From contig JAFXVX010000002.1 in assembly GCA_017534745.1 (NCBI GenBank), positions 62,001 to 126,000 on the forward strand: a stretch of 64,000 nt of DNA, in the 5' to 3' direction. The position numbers and the translations under genes were made by a program. The DNA is from Bacteroidales bacterium. GTDB lineage: Bacteria > Bacteroidota > Bacteroidia > Bacteroidales > UBA932. The notes under the pieces are model-generated. The model was not told the DNA's origin. It worked only from the letters and a program-made list of their open reading frames with translations, and did not search any database. Shown here piece after piece: positions 61,802 through 64,000 of this stretch; within the stretch, counting starts at the first letter, position 1, and each line of letters begins with the position of its first letter.

Positions 61802-63097
61802 ATGGACCGACGGGATTTCATCAAGACTTCGATTCTCGCAGGAGCGTCGCTGTGGGCGACGGACTGGGAGAAGGCCTTTGCGCTCGGGCGGCAGGCCCCC
61901 GAGGTCGGGAAGCCCTGGCGGGGGTGGAAGGAAGGTGAATTCCAGATTCATTTTATATACACTGGTGTCGCTGAGTCGATGTTCCTCATCTTCCCGGACG
62001 GGACGACGATGCTGCTGGACTGCGGCGACTTCGATGCACTCGCGCGCGGGGAGAAGGCAGTGCCGCTGCTGCCGAGCGCAGAGAGGCACGCCGGGGAGTG
62101 GATCGCCCGCTACGTGACGCGGGTCAATCCCGCCGTAACGGACGTGGATTATATGCTCCTCACGCATTATCATAACGACCACGCCGGAAGCGACAAGTTT
62201 TTTGCGGAGAAGATTATCCGCGACGGTGAGGAGTATGCGCTGAGCGGATTCTCCCAGGCGGCCGAGACGCTTTCCTTCAGGAAAGCCATCGACCGCTGCT
62301 GGCCGGACTACGACGATCCGCTGCCGGATGCCGTACTCGGCGGAGATCCCGACACAGGGGAGCACATGAAGCGATTCTACCGTTATATGCAGAAGCACCG
62401 CGGGCTGGAAATTGAAAAATTCCGCCTCGGGGCGACCGACCAGATAGTGCAGTTGCACTCCCCGGGGAAGTACCCGTCGTTCGGAGTGCGTAATATCTGC
62501 GCCAACGGCCGGATCGCCTATCCGGACGGGCGCATAAGGGACCTTTTTGAAGCCAAAAAGAAGAATAATCCCTCCAAACTCAACGAAAATGCGATGTCTC
62601 TCGGAATGGTGTTTTCATACGGCGGGTTCCGGTTCTACACGGCGGGGGATTTCTCCGCCCGCTTCAAGGACCCTGACGGCACCGAGCGCTTTATTGAAGA
62701 CGATATCGCGGAGGTCTGCGGCAGGGCCAACGTCGCCAAGGTCAACCACCACGGCCACAACTCGATGAGCCGCGCGCTGGTCTCAGCGCTACGCCCGCAG
62801 GTCTGGGTCAGCTGCGTCTGGGACCAGCTGCACAACCTGCCGCCCTGTATGGAGCTCCTCTCCGACAGGTCCATATATCCCGGCGACCGGGTGATCTGCC
62901 CGACGATAATGCCGGCGGAGCGCCGCGCCAAGGACGGCGGCGCCGCCTGGATGCAGGACGTCCACGAATCTTCCTATGAGGGTGGGCATGTCGTCGTGAA
63001 CGTTGAGAAGGGCGGCGGGCGCTACTCCGTAAGCTATCTGACCGCCGCAGACGAATCGATGACGGTGCGGAGCGTAATGCATTTTAAAACTGTTTGA
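61802..63097 (+). CDS. Tat-exported metallo-beta-lactamase-fold hydrolase
   Basis: A 431-aa protein with a twin-arginine signal (DRRDFIKTSILAGASL). The metal-binding motif THYHNDHAG (about 121-129) and the later Asp/His segments (FYTAGDFSA, VNHHGHNSM) define the MBL fold; the look is closest to the C-terminal ComEC/Rec2-type MBL domains, which act on nucleic acids or phosphodiesters. The gene follows the phosphatase by 15 nt and precedes the last ORF by 5 nt, suggesting a shared operon for phosphate or phosphodiester use. Confidence 0.78.
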   Translation: MDRRDFIKTSILAGASLWATDWEKAFALGRQAPEVGKPWRGWKEGEFQIHFIYTGVAESMFLIFPDGTTMLLDCGDFDALARGEKAVPLLPSAERHAGEWIARYVTRVNPAVTDVDYMLLTHYHNDHAGSDKFFAEKIIRDGEEYALSGFSQAAETLSFRKAIDRCWPDYDDPLPDAVLGGDPDTGEHMKRFYRYMQKHRGLEIEKFRLGATDQIVQLHSPGKYPSFGVRNICANGRIAYPDGRIRDLFEAKKKNNPSKLNENAMSLGMVFSYGGFRFYTAGDFSARFKDPDGTERFIEDDIAEVCGRANVAKVNHHGHNSMSRALVSALRPQVWVSCVWDQLHNLPPCMELLSDRSIYPGDRVICPTIMPAERRAKDGGAAWMQDVHESSYEGGHVVVNVEKGGGRYSVSYLTAADESMTVRSVMHFKTV

Positions 63098-63102
63098 ATG
63101 CC

Positions 63103-64000
63103 ATGAGACGACATCTGCTGTTTATACTCCTTAGTGTATTTGTGCAAATCCCGGCCGGGGCAGCTTCGCACGACATTGCGAGCCTGTCGCAATGGGGGCC
63201 CTATTCCAAGGAGTACTACGGCATCAGCCATATCGCCGACCTTTCTTCCGGCATACAGGTGGAGTTCTGCCTCGTTACGGGGCAGTACAGGCGCAACTTC
63301 AAGGTGCCGAGTGCCCTCTACGAATCGGGCGTCCACCCCTGGAACGTCACTCCGGACATGCGCCACATCACCTATCGCCACGACATCGAGTGGAAGGATA
63401 AGGTCTATGCCGACGCGACGTGGCACGTCGTCGGCGACGACCGCGTGATCCTGGAAATCCGGTGCGTCAATGCCACCGACCAGCTTCAGAATATCAACCT
63501 CCAGCTTGCCGTCCGCAAGGCCGGCGGCGCCCCGGGGCAGTGGACCCCGGAAATCCGGGAGGGCGATGGATTCTTCACCGTCAAGTACCCGGAGGTGGAG
63601 CCCTCCTACACTGTCGTGTGGGACTACCCTCTTAGCGAAGTGCGCACCTGGCAGTGCGCCCGCCTTGAGCACCTTATGCCCCTCAAAGTCCACAACCACA
63701 CGAGTAAAAACCTCAAGGGCGACCTCCAGGGCCACTGGACCGCCAATTTCCTCCGCCCCGTCACCCTTCAGCCCGGCCGCGACACGACCATCTGGCAGAT
63801 GATTGTCTGCGATGCCGGTGAAGTGCACGACCCCGTCGGAGAGCGTGGCGGACAACTCGCTAAAAATGAGGTAAATGCACAAAAACCTATCGGCCAAAAC
63901 GAGCATAGGCTTTTATATAACTCGCTGAAAAACAGCCACTTTGCCGCCACGGCACAAAAGGAGGGTGAGGGGCAGAAGGGCTTGGCTGCTAACGGGATGG
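63103..64000 (+). CDS. Secreted protein of unknown family, 3' partial
   Basis: Open frame from ATG 63103 to the window edge (299 codons seen). Signal peptide (LLFILLSVFVQIPAGAAS). The mature part begins SLSQWGPYSKEYYGISHIADL and includes YESGVHPWNVTPDM and DIEWKDKVYADATW, a pattern I associate with the N-terminal beta-sandwich of Bacteroidetes six-hairpin glycosidase-type proteins, but this is a weak recollection. The preceding ATG at 63098 hits a stop after two codons. Base composition drifts to AT in the last ~150 nt. Confidence 0.6.
   Translation, partial: MRRHLLFILLSVFVQIPAGAASHDIASLSQWGPYSKEYYGISHIADLSSGIQVEFCLVTGQYRRNFKVPSALYESGVHPWNVTPDMRHITYRHDIEWKDKVYADATWHVVGDDRVILEIRCVNATDQLQNINLQLAVRKAGGAPGQWTPEIREGDGFFTVKYPEVEPSYTVVWDYPLSEVRTWQCARLEHLMPLKVHNHTSKNLKGDLQGHWTANFLRPVTLQPGRDTTIWQMIVCDAGEVHDPVGERGGQLAKNEVNAQKPIGQNEHRLLYNSLKNSHFAATAQKEGEGQKGLAANGM

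Overview
The window is about 64 kb of GC-rich bacterial chromosome from a member of the Bacteroidota, almost certainly Bacteroidales. The evidence is repeated TTTG / TAnnTTTG promoters (the Bacteroidetes housekeeping sigma consensus), lipoproteins with an early Cys, the ECF sigma plus anti-sigma/beta-barrel pair, the sigma54 regulator-lptE-TPR-secG block and the rpsL-rpsG-fusA-rpsJ order. The high GC and heavy secreted carbohydrate chemistry suggest an uncultured gut or rumen lineage; no genus can be assigned from the sequence alone.

Layout. 0-17 kb: menaquinone methyltransferase end, phosphopantetheinyl transferase, apt, mdh, a LolD-like ATPase, tRNA-Pro, an acyltransferase, comM, tsaE, then a long leftward run (S9 peptidase, aroC, sufB-sufC-mini sufD, ispE, ECF sigma factor, membrane-anchored beta-barrel protein). 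17-21 kb: start of the str operon (rpsL, rpsG, fusA, rpsJ), then a CAT-anticodon tRNA and a repeat cluster where rplC would be expected. 21-29 kb: nucleosidase, TPR/OmpA-like lipoprotein, sigma54 regulator, lptE, secG, and a ClpB lacking its N domain. 29-40 kb: reduced GH78-like protein, ahcY, tandem esterase, fabG, comF, and a GH2-lolA operon. 40-48 kb: lemA/DUF2207 group, a His/Ser/Gly-rich secreted protein, a large lipoprotein, enolase. 48-57 kb: surface-glycan locus (GT2, fused GT4-GT4, ATP-grasp, GH3, Stealth phosphotransferase, GT2). 57-64 kb: lipoproteins, tRNA-Ser, PD40/SPOR protein, histidine phosphatase, MBL-fold hydrolase and a truncated secreted ORF.

How it fits together. Most genes are housekeeping or envelope functions packed in tight operons with ATGA or TGATG overlaps. 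The most distinctive signals are (i) short palindromic repeats of the GTCATTCCGAGCGAAG type that lie between genes and also inside coding sequences without breaking frame (anti-sigma/beta-barrel linker, a GT2, probably an ATP-grasp enzyme); (ii) an ECF sigma factor paired with a single predicted protein carrying a cytoplasmic anti-sigma-like segment, one inner-membrane helix, a linker and an outer-membrane barrel; (iii) the compact regulatory region of the short clpB; (iv) an array of 33-nt hairpins with a 52-bp period at the point where the ribosomal protein operon is interrupted. No CRISPR array, prophage, transposase or rRNA gene is visible.
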